Origin: CAIYXV01 sp035506255
Lineage (GTDB): Bacteria > Margulisbacteria > WOR-1 > XYC2-FULL-46-14 > WPAF01
Reading direction: 5' to 3'
Assembly (NCBI GenBank): GCA_035506255.1
Contig: DATJPS010000086.1
Span: forward strand, 1 to 15,759
Length of the DNA stretch: 15,759 bases
The notes under the pieces are model-generated. The model was not told where the DNA came from. It did no database searches and was given only the letters and a program-made list of their open reading frames with translations. Positions within the stretch are counted from its first letter, which is position 1. Each line of letters starts with the position of its first letter. Shown in pieces: positions 5,951-14,435 of the stretch. The position numbers and the translations under genes are program-made.

Positions 5951-7468
5951 TCAGTATTGTATCCCATATTTTTTTATCTTATAACCGAGCATCCGCTCGG
6001 TCAAGCCAAGGGCTTTTGCCGCGTTGCGCTGGGTCTTGAATTTTTCCAATCCCTCGATGATCTTTTGTTTTTCTATTGATTCGACCATTTCCGGCAGCGT
6101 GACCCCCGTAGCCGGGAGCGAAAGGTCCGCCTTGCTAGAAAGCCCCGGCGGAAGTTCTTTTGGCGTTATAACATCTTTTTGGCAAAGCACTACCGCCCGC
6201 TCCATCACGTTCTCCAGTTCGCGCACATTTCCGGGCCAATGGTAGGCGATCAGCAGGTCAAGCGCCGCGCGACTGATCCCTTTTATTTTTTTCCGGTTCT
6301 CTTTGACGTATTTATGCATAAAATGGTCGGCCAGCAACGGGATGTCCTCCTTGCGGTCGCGCAGCGGAGGGAGATCGATCGGGAATACGTTTATACGGTA
6401 GAACAGGTCTTCCCTGAATTTCCCGTCCTTCACCATCTGTTTCAGATCGCGGTGGGTGGCGCAGATCACCCGGACATCGACCTTAAGGCTTTTGGTCCCG
6501 CCCAGCCGCTCGAATTCCCGTTCCTGGAGCACCCGCAGCAGTTTTACCTGCGTGGCCAATGTCAGGTCGCCGATCTCGTCAAGAAAGATCGTTCCCCCGT
6601 CCGCCAGCTCGAACCTTCCAACCTTCCTTTCGACCGCACCGGTAAAGGCCCCCCGCTCGTACCCGAAAAGCTCGGATTCGAGCAGGTTCTCCGGCAATGC
6701 CGCGCAAGCAACTTTAATGAACGCGTTGTTCGCCCTGCCGCTGGCGTAATGAATGGCGGACGCCAGAAGTTCCTTTCCGGTCCCGGATTCCCCGGTTATC
6801 AGGATCGTCGCCTGGCTGTCGGCGACCTGCAAGGCCCCTTCCGCCACCGCGGCCATCGGCTTGGAACCATAAATTATATTGCCGAACTTGTATTTTCCTT
6901 GCAGTTCTCTTTTCAATTTTAAATTTTCCGATACCACCGCCTGTTTATCGGCTTCGGCCAGATCGCGCACCCGCACCGCCTGGCCCACGATCGAAGCGAT
7001 GATGGTAAGCAGTTTGATATCTTCCTCGTATGAGACATCTCCCCGGAACAGGTGGTCGACCGATAACGCCCCGATCACTTTGTTCCCCACTTTGATCGGC
7101 ACGCAGAGAAATGCGAATTTTCTTTTTTCCAGGTCCTGGCGAGAGCGGGTCCGGTTAAGAAAAAGCGGCTCCGCGCCGATATCCTTCACCACCATCGGCT
7201 GGCCGGTCTCGACCACCTTTCCGGTGATCCCTTCGCCGATCTGATATCGCCCCCGCTCCTTTTCTTCTTTCGTCAGCCCCTGCGCCACTTCGATATGGAG
7301 CTCGTTCGTTTCGGGATCGACCAGCGTAATCGTCCCCCTTTGCATTTCCAGCAGGCCGGTAAGAATATTGAGGATGGATTCCAGGTTCCGCTCCATATCA
7401 AGCGACGAGGAAAGGGCATTACTTATCTCGACAAGTACTTCTACTTGGACATCCTTTGTGGGAGACAT
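5951..7468 (-). CDS. NifA-like sigma-54-dependent activator (GAF, AAA+, Fis HTH)
   Basis: A 505-aa bacterial enhancer-binding protein. It has a GAF sensor domain (residues about 10-170), a sigma-54-interaction AAA+ ATPase with Walker A GESGTGKE (226-233), the sigma-54-contacting GAFTGA loop (273-278), Walker B GTIFLDEIGD (292-301) and the FYRINVFPIDLPPLRDR segment, and a C-terminal Fis-type helix-turn-helix (RNAAKALGLTERMLGYKIKK). The layout GAF-AAA-Fis without a receiver domain is that of NifA-type regulators. The start ATG 7468 is preferred over an in-frame TTG at 7516, which lies upstream of the predicted promoter. No Shine-Dalgarno precedes it, consistent with a near-leaderless mRNA. It is the obvious candidate activator of the three sigma-54 promoters downstream. 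The GAF ligand is unknown; no nif genes are visible, so a general nitrogen-limitation role is more likely than nitrogen fixation alone. Confidence 0.92.
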   Translation of the reverse strand: MSPTKDVQVEVLVEISNALSSSLDMERNLESILNILTGLLEMQRGTITLVDPETNELHIEVAQGLTKEEKERGRYQIGEGITGKVVETGQPMVVKDIGAEPLFLNRTRSRQDLEKRKFAFLCVPIKVGNKVIGALSVDHLFRGDVSYEEDIKLLTIIASIVGQAVRVRDLAEADKQAVVSENLKLKRELQGKYKFGNIIYGSKPMAAVAEGALQVADSQATILITGESGTGKELLASAIHYASGRANNAFIKVACAALPENLLESELFGYERGAFTGAVERKVGRFELADGGTIFLDEIGDLTLATQVKLLRVLQEREFERLGGTKSLKVDVRVICATHRDLKQMVKDGKFREDLFYRINVFPIDLPPLRDRKEDIPLLADHFMHKYVKENRKKIKGISRAALDLLIAYHWPGNVRELENVMERAVVLCQKDVITPKELPPGLSSKADLSLPATGVTLPEMVESIEKQKIIEGLEKFKTQRNAAKALGLTERMLGYKIKKYGIQY

Positions 7469-7480
7469 ATCTATATGATA

Positions 7481-7509
7481 AATATATACAATTTTGTAGA
7501 TTATGTCAA
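7481..7509 (-). promoter_or_regulatory. Sigma-70 promoter of the activator gene
   Basis: The minus strand shows a perfect -35 TTGACA (7509-7504), a 17-nt spacer and a -10 TATATT (7486-7481). Transcription would start near 7474, leaving only about 6 nt before the ATG at 7468, so the mRNA is nearly leaderless. Confidence 0.8.
7487..7498. promoter_or_regulatory. Operator palindrome in the activator promoter spacer
   Basis: TACAATTTTGTA has the same TACAA-N2-TTGTA arms as the operators at the three sigma-54 promoters, but here a single copy occupies the 17-nt spacer between -35 and -10. A protein bound there would block RNA polymerase, suggesting negative autoregulation by the activator. Confidence 0.65.
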
Positions 7510-7536
7510 GAAGCAAATCTTGCGGGCGTCGATCGG

Positions 7537-8925
7537 TTATCCCGCTTTTAAATAATTATCGATCGCTCTTGCCGCGGCTTTGCCGTCCCCCATGGCGGAA
7601 ATGACCGTGGCGGCTCCGCGCACGATATCGCCACCGGCAAAAACACCGGGAATAGAGGTCTGTTTGTCATCGCCAATGATAACGCCGCCCCATTTTTCGG
7701 TCTTAAGCTCCGGGGTCGCGCGCGGGATAAGCGGGTTCGGCGAATTGCCGATGGCGACAACCACCATGTCAATATCGAGCCGGTACTCGGAACCTGCAAT
7801 GGGGACGGGTCGGCGGCGACCGGAGGAGTCCGGCTCACCAAGCTCCATCTTGAGCAATTCGACCTGCTTCACCCTCCCTTTTTCATCAGGAACGATCATG
7901 GTGGGGGCCACTAAAAGGGTGAACTCTATCCCTTCCTCCTCCGCCCGGACGATCTCTTCGGCGCGGGCCGGCATTTCGGTCCGCGAACGTCGGTAGAGGA
8001 TGGAAACTTTTTCCGCTCCCAGCCGGAGCGCGCAGCGCGCAGCGTCCATCGCCACGTTTCCGGCGCCGAACACCGCCACTTTTTTGCCGATCAGCACCGG
8101 AGTAAGGTATTCCGGGAAACGGTACGCCTTCATCATATTGACGCGGAAAAGGAATTCATTTGCGAAGTAAACTCCCTGGGAATTTTCGCCCGGGACGCCC
8201 AGCTGGTTGGGGAGCCCCGCTCCGGAACCGATAAAGATCGCCTTATATCCCTGTTTAAAAAGTTCGCCCATCGTGATCGTACGTCCGATCAGGACATCGC
8301 ACATGAGCTCGACCCCCAGCGATCGGACGAAATCAACCTCCAGCTTAACGATCGATTTTGGCAGCCGGAATTCCGGTATGCCATAGCTTAACACTCCTCC
8401 GGGCGAATGAAGAGATTCGAACATCGTGACCTGATAACCCATCCGCGCCAGATCGCCCGCGCAGGTAAGTCCCGCCGGCCCGCTCCCCACCACCGCCACC
8501 TTTTGCCCCCCGGTTCTCATTCCCGGCGCAACTGCCCGTTTATTCGCTCGTTCCCAATCCGCCGCGAACCGCTCCAGCGCCCCGATCGCCACCGGCTTAC
8601 CCTTCACGCCGAGGATGCAGACCTTTTCGCACTGGTCTTCCTGCGGGCAGACCCGTCCGCAGATCGCGGGAAGGGAATTCTTCTCTTTTATCTTCTTTAC
8701 TGCTCCTTCGATATCGCCCGCCGCCAGCAGTTTGAGAAAACCGGGAATATCGATCTCCACCGGACAGCCGCCGACGCACTTAGGGTTCTTGCACTGGATA
8801 CAGCGTTTAGCCTCCGCCACCGCGGCTTCAAGCGTGAATCCGAGCGCGACTTCCTCAAAATCCCGGATCCTCTTCTCCGCCGGGCGCTCCGGCATATGGT
8901 GCCGGCCGATCTTTTCCGCCATCAT
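7537..8925 (-). CDS. nfnB: NfnB, large subunit of NADH-dependent ferredoxin:NADP+ oxidoreductase
   Basis: A 462-aa flavoprotein of the GltD/NfnB family, often annotated as glutamate synthase small subunit or sulfide dehydrogenase alpha. Seen are two four-cysteine [4Fe-4S] motifs (CIQCKNPKCVGGC, Cys42/45/50/54; CGRVCPQEDQCEKVC, Cys89/93/99/103), an FAD fold (VVGSGPAGLTCAGDLA, near 145-160) and an NADP(H) fold (FGAGNVAMDAARCALRLGA, near 286-304). The start ATGATG overlaps the stop of nfnA (ATGA), so the two are translationally coupled. Pairing with NfnA rather than a large glutamate synthase supports the electron-bifurcating Nfn complex, which links NADH, NADPH and ferredoxin pools in anaerobes. 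A true glutamate-synthase role is less likely because no GltB-like gene is near. Confidence 0.92.
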   Translation of the reverse strand: MMAEKIGRHHMPERPAEKRIRDFEEVALGFTLEAAVAEAKRCIQCKNPKCVGGCPVEIDIPGFLKLLAAGDIEGAVKKIKEKNSLPAICGRVCPQEDQCEKVCILGVKGKPVAIGALERFAADWERANKRAVAPGMRTGGQKVAVVGSGPAGLTCAGDLARMGYQVTMFESLHSPGGVLSYGIPEFRLPKSIVKLEVDFVRSLGVELMCDVLIGRTITMGELFKQGYKAIFIGSGAGLPNQLGVPGENSQGVYFANEFLFRVNMMKAYRFPEYLTPVLIGKKVAVFGAGNVAMDAARCALRLGAEKVSILYRRSRTEMPARAEEIVRAEEEGIEFTLLVAPTMIVPDEKGRVKQVELLKMELGEPDSSGRRRPVPIAGSEYRLDIDMVVVAIGNSPNPLIPRATPELKTEKWGGVIIGDDKQTSIPGVFAGGDIVRGAATVISAMGDGKAAARAIDNYLKAG

Positions 8926-9761
8926 TTAGCTCCCGCAAGCCGGCAAACATGGTCTAGGGCTTCCTTTTCTTTTTCTTTATATGTCGCGAGCCGTGTCTTT
9001 AACTCTGCAAAGTCGACCAGATGGGCGTCGAACTCCGGCCCATCGACGCAGGCGAACTTAATTTTACCCCCCACCGTGACGCGGCAGACGCCGCACATGC
9101 CGGTGGCGTCGAGCATCAGAGTATTCAACGAAACAATGGTCTTGACCCCCGCCGCCCGGGTAACGTTACCGACCACTTCCATCATCGGCACCGGGCCGAC
9201 GGCGTAAACCAGCCCGAGCTTCTCCGCGTCTTCCATCAATTCTTTCAGCACATCGGAAACGAAACCTTTGCGGCCGGCCGATCCATCGTCGGTCGTGATA
9301 AAAAGCTCGTCGGTCGCATCTTTTATCTTCGCTTCGGATATCAACAGGTCTTTGTTGCGGGCGCCGATGATTGTCACGACCTTGTTCCCCGCTTCCTTGT
9401 ATGCCTTGATCGCCGGATAGATCTCCGCGATCCCCACCCCGCCGCCGATCACCGCCACCGTTCCGACATTCCCGATATGGGCGGGGGTTCCCAGAGGTCC
9501 GAGCACGTCGAGGAGCGGATCACCGGCGTTAAGGTTCGTTAAAAGCTTAGTGGATGCGCCCGCCTCCTGGAAAATGATCTCGATCGTTCCCTCTTCGGGA
9601 TGCTTGTCGGCAATGGTCAGGGGGATGCGCTCTCCGCGTTCGTCGATCCTGACCACGATGAACTGCCCGGGCTTCGCCGACCTTGCGATCAGCGGCGCTT
9701 TGACCCTTATCAAATGAATGTTACCGGCCAGTTTTTCTTTGTGCTCGATGAGGAATGGCAT
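8922..9761 (-). CDS. nfnA: NfnA, small subunit of NADH-dependent ferredoxin:NADP+ oxidoreductase
   Basis: A 279-aa ferredoxin-NADP reductase-like subunit. Seen are an FAD-binding barrel with RIPLTI (45-50), a nucleotide fold with IGGGVGIAEIYPAIKA (105-120) and a [2Fe-2S] motif CGVC plus FAC (Cys223, Cys226, Cys238; C-x2-C-x11-C), the spacing known for NfnA/SudB. In the family the fourth iron ligand is not a cysteine. The ATG lies only 5 nt after a TATAAT box and has no Shine-Dalgarno, so the message is probably leaderless. The gene overlaps nfnB by 4 nt. The complex should couple NADH and reduced ferredoxin to NADPH formation, or the reverse. Confidence 0.93.
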   Translation of the reverse strand: MPFLIEHKEKLAGNIHLIRVKAPLIARSAKPGQFIVVRIDERGERIPLTIADKHPEEGTIEIIFQEAGASTKLLTNLNAGDPLLDVLGPLGTPAHIGNVGTVAVIGGGVGIAEIYPAIKAYKEAGNKVVTIIGARNKDLLISEAKIKDATDELFITTDDGSAGRKGFVSDVLKELMEDAEKLGLVYAVGPVPMMEVVGNVTRAAGVKTIVSLNTLMLDATGMCGVCRVTVGGKIKFACVDGPEFDAHLVDFAELKTRLATYKEKEKEALDHVCRLAGAK

Positions 9762-9766
9762 ACGCC

Positions 9767-9775
9767 ATTATATCA
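9767..9775 (-). promoter_or_regulatory. Extended -10 promoter for leaderless nfnAB
   Basis: The minus strand reads TGATATAAT, a TGnTATAAT extended -10 box, ending 5 nt before the nfnA ATG. No convincing -35 lies 16-18 nt upstream, which extended -10 promoters do not need. The start of transcription would fall at or next to the ATG. It sits in the 38-nt gap after the sensory operon. Confidence 0.6.
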
Positions 9776-9799
9776 TTTAACGGTCCGCGTTCGCTGGCG

Positions 9800-10450
9800 T
9801 CAGTATTTGGGCGAGCGGCCCAGCTCCTTGAGCAGGGCGTTCACTTCGTTCTCCAGCTCGATCATCTTCAGCTCGCGGCCGACCGCGACCTTATGGAAAT
9901 CCTCGAGCTCTTCTATTTTTTCCTTGATCTGCGTCTCGGCCTGGACGCGGCCGGAAATGTCCCTTATGATCGCCATCACCTGGTCGTTTAGCAGCGGCAT
10001 GAGCCTCGCTTCGTAGTATTTCCCTATCCCCTTTATCTGAAGTGCATATTCAAGCGTCACCAGCGCTTTTTCGGCCAATACTTTTTCGATCGCGCCCGCA
10101 AGCTTGGCCCCGACCGGCTGAGGCATCACGTCTCCCACGCGCTTGCCCATGAATTCTTTCGGCGGCCGGTACAGATCGCTTTCGTTCCCCGCCGAATAAT
10201 CGAGTATCCGGCCTTCTTTATCGAGCCGGAAAAAGATGTCCGGCGACGCCTGCCGGCTGATGCGCAGCTCCGTATTCGCCCGCATCAGTTCCGCCGAACT
10301 GATATCGAACGAACGCTCCAGCATCTTGCGGTCGGTATCCGATTGCTCATATGCGTCATTCACCGCATCCAGGAATTCGGACAGCTCTTTCGGCGCTTTT
10401 TGCGCCCCGCCGAAATATTTCTTCAATTGCCGTGCCAGCAGGCTGTGCAT
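9800..10450 (-). CDS. Soluble PAS-domain sensor without kinase, partner of FIST protein
   Basis: A 216-aa cytoplasmic protein. Residues 1-65 (LLARQLKKYFG, FLDAVNDAYEQSDTDRKMLERS, SSAELMRANTELR) form the helical module commonly found just before PAS and kinase domains in proteins encoded beside FIST genes. A PAS domain follows (about 66-170; SPDIFFRLDKEGRILDY through IRDISGRVQAETQ). It ends in a coiled coil, ELKMIELENEVNALLKELGR then KY, shared with two other proteins in this operon. No HisKA or ATPase domain is present, so phosphotransfer output must come from elsewhere, perhaps the kinase at 13170-11644. It starts 5 nt after the FIST stop codon. Confidence 0.85.
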   Translation of the reverse strand: MHSLLARQLKKYFGGAQKAPKELSEFLDAVNDAYEQSDTDRKMLERSFDISSAELMRANTELRISRQASPDIFFRLDKEGRILDYSAGNESDLYRPPKEFMGKRVGDVMPQPVGAKLAGAIEKVLAEKALVTLEYALQIKGIGKYYEARLMPLLNDQVMAIIRDISGRVQAETQIKEKIEELEDFHKVAVGRELKMIELENEVNALLKELGRSPKY

Positions 10451-10455
10451 TACTT

Positions 10456-11598
10456 CTACCTTTCCTCCGCCAGCGCGGTTATGGTCATGGTCTGGTTATG
10501 CAATTCGCAGGCGCCTCCCCCGACGAACGGGGCGATCTCGCCGTAAGAATAGAAGCCGGTCAGCGCCGCCTTGCTTCCCAGCACGTCCCGCACCGCCTCG
10601 ACCTCTTCTTCGGTCTTTTGCGCCAATACCAGTTTCCGGCCGACGCAGCTGATCAGTATCGCCAGTTCCGCGTCGAACGCTCCCAGCCCCTGGCGGCTCG
10701 CCTGCGCGGCGCCGAGCGAACCGTCGACCAGCCGCTCGAAATTCGCTTTCATCAGCCTGGCGGTCGCCCCCTCCGGGACATCGCCGGCAAAGGTCATGCT
10801 CTTTTCTTTTTCGTCCACCGATAGAATGGTCCTGACGACCGGGCGATCGCCTTCTTTCACCTTTACTTCGAGCGGGAACAGCAGGCCAGTGGCGGGCAGT
10901 CCCTTTGCCTGGTCCCCCAGATATTCCTTATAAAGATCCAGCGCGTTCTTCCCGTCCATTTCGTACAGCACATTGTTCTTTGACCCGGTTATGGTGCGGT
11001 ACGGCCCGAACGGGTCCCAGCCGCCGAGCGATCCGTACCCTACTTTCAACTTATCCCCATACAGGCCGATCGCGGCCACGATCCCCGTTTCCGGCGGAGC
11101 ATCGAAGAAAACGAAGGTCTCTTTGAAACGTGGGCCGTCCCCGGAAAGGCCGCCGGTAATGCTCACGCCTTTTGGCAGGCCGCTGGCCAAACCTTTGACC
11201 AGTTCGCTTCCGTTGACCGAAAGGCCGTCGGAGAGGACAAAAAGATGCCTCAACCCTCTTTTCTCGATCGCATTGGCCAATCTCTTCCCCGCTTCATAGC
11301 TGCTGCTGGTCCCGGCGATGCCGATCTGCGTCCCCTGCACGCCGGAAAAATTGAATTTTACCGCGGTCAAAGCCAGTGAATCGTCCCTAACCTGAGTGCC
11401 AAGGATCTCGCCGGCGGTCGAACACCCCAGCAAATGGGCGTTGGGATAGGCCTGCTTTATGGCATCGAACTCCAATTGTTCTTTCATCAGCGCGGACCCG
11501 CCAAATACCAGCACCAGTTGCGCTTCTTTTCCCATCTTGCCCAGCGGTCCGTTGCTCCACCCCTTGCCCGCGATCCAGCTATTCTGTTCCGTTTTCAT
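10456..11598 (-). CDS. FIST-domain sensory protein
   Basis: A 380-aa protein matching the FIST_N/FIST_C layout. The N-terminal half has LVLVFGGSALM, HLLGCSTAGEILG, FVLSDGLSVNGSELVKGL, ITGGLSGDGPRF and VAAIGLYGDKLKVGYGSLGGW. The C-terminal half has DLYKEYLG, then FDAELAILISCVGRKLVL and a final TGFYSYGEIAPF with a Cys-bearing LHNQT end. FIST proteins are cytoplasmic ligand-binding sensors, proposed to bind small molecules such as amino acids. The start follows AAGGAGGAG by 5 nt. It is paired with the PAS protein 5 nt downstream and lies 45 nt after the histidine kinase, so it probably supplies a cytoplasmic input to the same signalling system. Confidence 0.92.
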   Translation of the reverse strand: MKTEQNSWIAGKGWSNGPLGKMGKEAQLVLVFGGSALMKEQLEFDAIKQAYPNAHLLGCSTAGEILGTQVRDDSLALTAVKFNFSGVQGTQIGIAGTSSSYEAGKRLANAIEKRGLRHLFVLSDGLSVNGSELVKGLASGLPKGVSITGGLSGDGPRFKETFVFFDAPPETGIVAAIGLYGDKLKVGYGSLGGWDPFGPYRTITGSKNNVLYEMDGKNALDLYKEYLGDQAKGLPATGLLFPLEVKVKEGDRPVVRTILSVDEKEKSMTFAGDVPEGATARLMKANFERLVDGSLGAAQASRQGLGAFDAELAILISCVGRKLVLAQKTEEEVEAVRDVLGSKAALTGFYSYGEIAPFVGGGACELHNQTMTITALAEER

Positions 11599-11643
11599 CC
11601 GCTCTCCTCCTTGAGATTAGCATCTCGCCCCCCCGTGATGGCT

Positions 11644-13170
11644 TTAACCCTTCACCGGAAGCGTAAAGACAAAGGTCGTTCCCTTCCCCAATCCCTCCGA
11701 TTCCGCCCAGATCCGTCCGTTGTGGGAAAGAACGATCTGCCTGCAGATCGCCAGGCCCAATCCCATCCCGCCGAACTGGCGGGCGTAAGAGGTGTCCGCC
11801 TGGAAGAACTTTTCAAATATCTTTTCCAGGTTGTCCCTGATCAACCCCACTCCGGTATCCTTGATCTCGAACCTGACATTATCCCCTTCGGTTAAATACC
11901 TCAACCTGATCTGCCCGCCGGCGGGGGTGAACTTCATGGCGTTGTTTATCAACTGCGCGATCAGCCGCGAGATCAGGCTTTCGTCGGCGATGACCGCCGG
12001 CGGATCGCCCACGATCTCCTTTGAGATCGTGATCTGCTTTTTCTGCGCGTCCTTTGCCACATCGTTGATGGAATCGTTGACGATATTGGCTATCTGCAGT
12101 TCCTTCTTTACCGGAGCGAAGGTCCCGAACTCGAGACGGGAAATGTCGAGCAGGCTGTTGATCAGGTTCAGTTCCCGTTTGCTCAAACGGATCAAACTTT
12201 CATAAATCTCCTTCTGCTTGTCGGTCGTCGGGCCGGCGATCCCCTCCAGCAGGATCGATGCGTAATCCATCAGCGGGGTAAGCGGCGTCCTCAGTTCGTG
12301 GGAAACGACCGAAATGAACTCGTTCTTCATCCGGTCCAGTTCCTTCAATTTGGTCACGTCTTCCTTGAGGTCCTTCAACATATGCAGGATCGCCTTCCGG
12401 CTTTCCTCCACGTCCCGGGTGCGTTCCGCCACTTTCTGTTCCAGCGAGGCCCGGATCGACTCCAGCTCAGAGGTGCGCTCCTTCACCTTTTTTTCCAGTT
12501 CCTGGCGCGCCCGCTCCACATCGTCCATGATGTTGATGAACGCCCGGCGGGTCTTTTCCGCCTCTTCCCGGGCCGCCTCCGATTCTATTATACTTTTATC
12601 CAATTTTTCCGAAGTATCGAGCATCGCGCGGTTCAAATATCCGCTGCTCAGCGCCCCCACGAAATAAAGGATGAATATACCGATCAGGTGGTCGATGATG
12701 AATCCCAGCCTCTGATCGTACCCCCCGGCCAGATGATAAGTATTAAAATGGGGGATCATCCGGAAATATTCCAGCAGGAACATTCCCAAAACGCCCAGGA
12801 AAGCCCCGCCGGCATAGGTCAGGCTGGTCTTTAAATTGAAAAGATAGCCGATAAAAAAGATCACGATCACCGGCAGGTAGAGCCAGGTGTTGTCCAGGCC
12901 GCCGTTGAAATAGATCGCCAAGAGAATGATCGCCAGATCGAAAGAGATAACTATGTTCAACGCGGCCTCGACGGGCTTTGCCCTTCTAACAAGGGATTGG
13001 AACCAGAGGTTAAGCATCGCCGCCACAAAAAGCGCGATATAATTCGGGAGCGCCGACATGAAATCAAGGAAACCGAAAGGGATCTCAAATCCGACAAACA
13101 CGGCTATGATCGCAATGATCACCCATTTGATCAGAATGTAATATTTGATATCTCTTAACTTTCCCTGCAT
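11644..13170 (-). CDS. Membrane-bound sensor histidine kinase
   Basis: A 508-aa protein. Residues about 11-178 contain some six membrane segments with no recognisable extracellular domain. A long coiled coil follows (about 185-280). Then comes a HisKA domain with phospho-acceptor His291 in VVSHELRTPLTPL, and an HATPase_c domain with N-box QLINNAMKFTP (Asn410), G1 IKDTGVGL (Asp438), F-box FEKFFQ and G2 GGMGLGLAI. It ends right after the ATPase with no receiver domain. It begins 1 nt after the stop of the multi-TM PAS gene. It is the only kinase of the five-gene sensory operon, and no cognate response regulator lies in the window. A shared hub role for the neighbouring kinase-less sensors is inference. 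Confidence 0.95.
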   Translation of the reverse strand: MQGKLRDIKYYILIKWVIIAIIAVFVGFEIPFGFLDFMSALPNYIALFVAAMLNLWFQSLVRRAKPVEAALNIVISFDLAIILLAIYFNGGLDNTWLYLPVIVIFFIGYLFNLKTSLTYAGGAFLGVLGMFLLEYFRMIPHFNTYHLAGGYDQRLGFIIDHLIGIFILYFVGALSSGYLNRAMLDTSEKLDKSIIESEAAREEAEKTRRAFINIMDDVERARQELEKKVKERTSELESIRASLEQKVAERTRDVEESRKAILHMLKDLKEDVTKLKELDRMKNEFISVVSHELRTPLTPLMDYASILLEGIAGPTTDKQKEIYESLIRLSKRELNLINSLLDISRLEFGTFAPVKKELQIANIVNDSINDVAKDAQKKQITISKEIVGDPPAVIADESLISRLIAQLINNAMKFTPAGGQIRLRYLTEGDNVRFEIKDTGVGLIRDNLEKIFEKFFQADTSYARQFGGMGLGLAICRQIVLSHNGRIWAESEGLGKGTTFVFTLPVKG

Positions 13171-13171
13171 G

Positions 13172-14431
13172 CTAAACCTTGTACTTTTCCGCGCGGCCCA
13201 GCTCGCTTAAAAGCCGGTTCACTTCCTTTTTCAGCTCCACCATATCCAGCTCGCGCCCGATCAGGAACCGGTTCAGTTTCTCGTTCTCCTCGGCCCGCGC
13301 CATCTTATCGCTCTCTGACCGCTTGCGCTCCGTGATGTCGATCGCGAATCCGATCACACCCACCACCTTGCCTTGCCCGTCCCGGTAAGGGATCTTATCC
13401 AGCTGGAGCCAGCGCTCGCCGCGGGCGGTCCGCATAGGCTCGATTATATCCCGTTTCGGCACACCGGACGCCAGCACTTCCTGATCGTCTTTCCAGTAAG
13501 CTTCCGCCTGCTCGCGAGGAAATAGATCGAACAGCGATCTCCCTTCCATTTGATCCTTTGTCATTCCCATCATCCGGGCGAACGTTTCATTGATCCTTAA
13601 GAAATGATTTTCGCGATCTTTATAGAATATCCAGGCCGGGATCGAATCGAGCAACACCTGTTGCGCCACCCCTTGTTTCAGCAGCAGGTCTTCCGCGTGC
13701 TTTTTCTCCATCATCATTTTTTCCAGTTCCCGGTTACGGTGGTAAAGCTCGGCGTTGGTCTCTTCCAGTTTCTTTGAAAGTTCCATTTTCAGGCTTTCGA
13801 TCTCCCCTGATAACTCCGACTCTCCTCCCATCCTTGTTTTTCTGACCACCCCACCGATCATCATGCCGAAGATCACGACCACCCAGATCCCCAACGGTAC
13901 GGTGACGCCGATGATCGCGATCTGCCAGCCGTTGGCGTATACCTGGTCCATGCCTATGACCGTATTCGGGAAGGGGAACGCCCGCCGGCACTGGAGGAAG
14001 AGCGCGGCATCATACATCAAATTGATGAACAGCGCCACCAGGAAGATCGTCCACGGTTTTCGATAATTCGCCATCCCGACCATAATGATCGGGAACATAT
14101 AGAAAACGGCGTACGGGCTGACCGCCCCTCCGCTCAAATGAATCACGATGGTAAAAAGGACCACGTCCAATATCGCCTGGCCGAAAACCGTCCATTCCAG
14201 CGCTTCCTCCCCGACGCTCCCCATCCTTCCCGACACCGCGATCCAGGCGAACGTATTCACGACCAATGAGACCAGGCCGACCAGCAGCGCGATCTTTAAC
14301 TGCGGCAAAGCGTTGGTCGTGAATCCCTGAAGGGTCCCGATCACGGCCAGAACAAGCACGAGCAGATAACGTATCTTAATAGTGGCCATCGCCATCCGTT
14401 CGAGCAGGCTGGACCGCGTTCCCGCGTTCAT
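13172..14431 (-). CDS. Multi-TM membrane PAS sensor without kinase
   Basis: A 419-aa protein. About six membrane segments (20-39, 45-66, 78-98, 104-120, 127-146, 170-196) form a MASE-like sensor region of no family I can name. A coiled coil follows (about 205-255), then a PAS domain with PAC (about 260-370; DSIPAWIFYKDRENHFLRIN to GFAIDITERKR). The tail GRELDMVELKKEVNRLLSEL ends in GRAEKYKV and is almost the same as the tails of the CHASE4 protein and the FIST-linked PAS protein. No output domain follows. The start lies 4 nt after the upstream stop, with its purine-rich ribosome-binding region inside the upstream gene's last codons. It may sense membrane or redox state. Confidence 0.85.
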   Translation of the reverse strand: MNAGTRSSLLERMAMATIKIRYLLVLVLAVIGTLQGFTTNALPQLKIALLVGLVSLVVNTFAWIAVSGRMGSVGEEALEWTVFGQAILDVVLFTIVIHLSGGAVSPYAVFYMFPIIMVGMANYRKPWTIFLVALFINLMYDAALFLQCRRAFPFPNTVIGMDQVYANGWQIAIIGVTVPLGIWVVVIFGMMIGGVVRKTRMGGESELSGEIESLKMELSKKLEETNAELYHRNRELEKMMMEKKHAEDLLLKQGVAQQVLLDSIPAWIFYKDRENHFLRINETFARMMGMTKDQMEGRSLFDLFPREQAEAYWKDDQEVLASGVPKRDIIEPMRTARGERWLQLDKIPYRDGQGKVVGVIGFAIDITERKRSESDKMARAEENEKLNRFLIGRELDMVELKKEVNRLLSELGRAEKYKV

Positions 14432-14435
14432 CCGT

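Noticed and set aside
6179..6922. 247-codon plus-strand open frame opposite the sigma-54 activator
   Set aside because: It is antisense to conserved AAA+ motifs (Walker A, GAFTGA) and shows no recognisable domains.
7469..7516. 16-residue N-terminal extension of the activator from a TTG at 7516
   Set aside because: The TTG lies upstream of the -35/-10 promoter and the extension overlaps the operator; ATG 7468 gives the normal GAF start.
7537..8925. Glutamate synthase small subunit (GltD) call for the flavoprotein
   Set aside because: No GltB-like large subunit is nearby, and the gene overlaps nfnA by 4 nt, which fits Nfn.
8407..9207. 266-codon plus-strand open frame across nfnB and nfnA
   Set aside because: It is antisense to conserved cysteine and FAD motifs of two certain genes and has an Arg/His-rich low-complexity composition.
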